NCBI GenBank assembly: GCA_964567045.1
Contig: CAZMLE010000148.1
Location: forward strand, 1-5,989
DNA from: JAFNGF01 sp964567045
GTDB lineage: Bacteria; Planctomycetota; Phycisphaerae; Sedimentisphaerales; Anaerobacaceae
Direction: 5' to 3'
DNA: 5,989 nt
Position 1 is the stretch's first letter; each line of letters begins with the position of its first letter. Both the position numbers and the translations under genes were made by a program. Below are positions 4,554 to 5,989 of the stretch, in pieces. Under the pieces are notes generated by a model that saw only the letters and a list, made by a program, of their open reading frames with translations, had not been told where the DNA came from and did no database searches.

Positions 4554-5306
4554 TTGCCGGCTAAGAAAATCAAAGCGGTGCTGTTCGACCTTGGTGAGAC
4601 GTTATTAAGTTTTGGCAAAGTCCGCGTGACGCGGCTTTTCCGGCAAGGGGCAAAACTGTCCTACGAATATCTGAAAAGCCAGCACCTGCTGGTGGGCAAC
4701 TTTCATTGGTACTGCTGGCAAAATCTTATCCGCCTGCGGATGTGGCGCTGGCTTTCCACCCTGTCCCACAGGGACTTTGATGCACTTACGCTGATAAAAA
4801 AGGTGGGCGAAAAAAGAGGCCTCAAGCTTGAGCCGGAGCAGTGGAACCATCTGGCATGGCTTTGGTACGAACCACTGAGCAAAATCGCCAAGGTCGAGCC
4901 AAATATTGCCCAGACTCTAACTGCACTTAAACAATCGGGCCTCAAGCTGGGCATAGTTTCAAACACCTTTGTCAATCGCTATTGTCTGGACAGACACTTA
5001 GAGCAACTGGGCATATTGGAGTTCTTTACCGTTAGAGTCTACTCGTGCGAATTTGATTTTCGTAAGCCCGACCCGCGAATCTTTGAAATAGCCGCCCAAA
5101 GGGTCGGCGAAGCGTTTGAAAACATATTGTTTGTAGGCGACCAGATAAGAAACGATGCTGAAGCCGCTGCGATGATCGGCATGCAAGCCGTTCTGTTAGT
5201 CAATTCAACCAACGCCTCAAAAAAAATCCCCCAGGGCGCCTGGAAAATAAATCGCCTGGCTGAACTGCCGAGTCTTATCGAAAAGATTAGCGCCGCCTCC
5301 TTATGA
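4554..5306 (+). CDS. HAD-superfamily hydrolase (subfamily IA-like) with a DxG first motif
   Basis: HAD enzymes form an aspartyl-phosphate intermediate and most are small-molecule phosphatases; the substrate here is unknown. In the 250 residues, motif I is VLFDLGETL (9-17) with nucleophile D12, motif II is GIVSNT (133-138) with S137, motif III is KPDP with K171, and motif IV is VGDQIRND (194-201) with D196 and D201. A helical, tryptophan-rich stretch (about 20-115) between motifs I and II fits a C1 cap. The second aspartate of the usual DxD is glycine (G14), as in some FDLGxT relatives, so the normal acid/base residue is missing and phosphatase activity is uncertain. The start is TTG at 4554, preceded by GAGGT 7 nt upstream, and lies 5 nt after the preceding stop, so the two genes form an operon. 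The stop overlaps the convergent gene by 6 nt. Confidence 0.88.
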   Translation: MPAKKIKAVLFDLGETLLSFGKVRVTRLFRQGAKLSYEYLKSQHLLVGNFHWYCWQNLIRLRMWRWLSTLSHRDFDALTLIKKVGEKRGLKLEPEQWNHLAWLWYEPLSKIAKVEPNIAQTLTALKQSGLKLGIVSNTFVNRYCLDRHLEQLGILEFFTVRVYSCEFDFRKPDPRIFEIAAQRVGEAFENILFVGDQIRNDAEAAAMIGMQAVLLVNSTNASKKIPQGAWKINRLAELPSLIEKISAASL

Positions 5307-5804
5307 GAACGAGCCCATTTTGTGCCCTGGGCCGACTGTGTACAGCCGCTTCTTGCGTTTTGTGTTGACGTGGGAGGCAACGACTTTTCCAACAAAGACT
5401 ATGTGGTCGCCGGCAGCTTTTTGCCATTCCAGCGTGCATTCGAAATTGGCCACAGCATCCAAAAGCAACACCGAGTCAATCTTTTTGGCTGGCTCGATTT
5501 TGCAGTCGAACTCGGCGAGTTTGTCGGCGTCTCTGCCGGATTTTGAGCCGAAGAAAAGTGCCGCCTCGGCCATCTGTGACGAGGGGAATGCTATGGTAAA
5601 ACACTTTGAGTGCCGGATAGTTTTGATTGAATAGTGCGTTTTGGCTACTGCGATTGCCATCGTCGGCGGGTCGCCGGACGCTATCATCGTCCAGCCTAAC
5701 GTAACGGGATTGGCTTTACTCTTTTTGTCTTTGGCTATTGCTATTACCACCTGCTCAGGATACTTGGTCTTGATGGCTTGCTCGTATTTAACCCGTTTTT
5801 GCAT
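5301..5804 (-). CDS. Flavin reductase-like FMN-binding split-barrel protein
   Basis: This 167-residue protein resembles the flavin reductase/flavoredoxin family, which binds FMN and transfers electrons from NAD(P)H or a partner protein. Recognisable segments are NPVTLGWTMIASGDPPTMAIAVA (32-54, flavin-contacting region), SKCFTIAFPSSQMAEAA (66-82), SGRDADK (89-95), ANFECTLE (119-126), GDHIVFVGKVVASHV (132-146) and a C-terminal YTVGPGHKMG (155-164). The length is normal for the family. The start at 5804 has a strong AGGAGG 8 nt upstream. It runs toward the HAD gene; its TAA (5303-5301) falls inside that gene's last codons. A partial ORF ends 28 nt upstream on the same strand, so the two may be cotranscribed. 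The electron donor and physiological substrate cannot be read from the sequence. Confidence 0.88.
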   Translation of the reverse strand: MQKRVKYEQAIKTKYPEQVVIAIAKDKKSKANPVTLGWTMIASGDPPTMAIAVAKTHYSIKTIRHSKCFTIAFPSSQMAEAALFFGSKSGRDADKLAEFDCKIEPAKKIDSVLLLDAVANFECTLEWQKAAGDHIVFVGKVVASHVNTKRKKRLYTVGPGHKMGSFS

Positions 5805-5832
5805 TGACTTTTCCTCCTATTTATTGGACGGC

Positions 5833-5989
5833 TCACAAATGTTCGAGCGTTTCTTGCACGTCCTTGACGAGCGAATTATATGCAGCCCTAATTTGCTTGA
5901 CCAGCGGAATCCTCTCGCGTATGTCAGCCATAGAGAGCAACTGCCTCCCGTTTGACCAGGACATTAAACTTCGTATTCTGTGAGAGGTC
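5833..5989 (-). CDS. Unrecognised ORF, 3' end of a gene cut by the window edge (or a 32-codon small ORF)
   Basis: A minus-strand frame is open from the window edge to TGA at 5835-5833, giving 51 residues, with MADIRERIPLVKQIRAA then YNSLVKDVQETLEHL at the end. The end is charged and probably helical. I do not recognise the family. It may be the C terminus of a larger protein. Alternatively, an ATG at 5931 gives a 32-residue protein; it has GGGAGG 12 nt upstream, slightly far. Another in-frame ATG at 5964 lacks such a site. The stop lies 28 nt before the flavin reductase start, so the two are likely in one transcript. Confidence 0.5.
   Translation of the reverse strand, partial: TSHRIRSLMSWSNGRQLLSMADIRERIPLVKQIRAAYNSLVKDVQETLEHL

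Noticed and set aside
5641..5955. 104-codon plus-strand ORF with hydrophobic segments
   Set aside because: Antisense to the flavin reductase start and its strong AGGAGG site; the hydrophobic run comes from complementing its codons.
1..5989. Mobile element, CRISPR array, defence or toxin-antitoxin system
   Set aside because: No transposase, integrase, regularly spaced repeat array or known defence domain is visible on either strand.

Overview
This window looks like ordinary bacterial chromosome: housekeeping genes, mid-range GC, and gene strands running in blocks. There is no CRISPR array, transposase, phage module or recognisable defence cassette. The organism cannot be fixed from the sequence. 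A probable Re-citrate-synthase-type enzyme suggests an anaerobe. Invasive-looking short repeats and a 12-unit TPR protein would fit a Planctomycetota/Phycisphaerae-like genome, but that lineage is a guess.

Left block (minus strand, 1-1146): ribH (lumazine synthase), then nusB, then the first 18 codons of a ParA-type ATPase cut by the window edge. nusB and the ParA gene share an ATGA stop/start overlap. The 147 bp between ribH and nusB carries two tandem copies of a 31-nt hairpin element (26/31 identical), and one copy contains the ribH stop codon. The 3' end of nusB carries a 14-bp tandem repeat that is translated into a non-conserved tail.

Divergent region (1147-1483): 337 bp separating ribH from the rightward genes. 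It holds a perfect TATAAT on the minus strand and a small hairpin just before the ribH ribosome binding site.

Right block (plus strand, 1484-5306): a protein made of 12 gapless TPR repeats, a tRNA-Leu(UAA) gene framed by short inverted repeats, a 442-residue DRE-TIM acyltransferase (best guess Re-type citrate synthase; 2-isopropylmalate or homocitrate synthase are alternatives), and a HAD hydrolase starting at TTG 5 nt after it. The last two are almost certainly one operon.

Right edge (minus strand, 5301-5989): a flavin reductase-like FMN-binding protein whose stop codon overlaps the end of the HAD gene tail to tail, preceded by the 3' end of an unrecognised gene or a 32-codon small ORF.

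The genes do not form one evident pathway. ribH and the flavin reductase both touch flavins but lie in separate, oppositely placed transcription units. The least explained items are the repeat elements around nusB, the tRNA-flanking pairing, and the true substrate of the acyltransferase.
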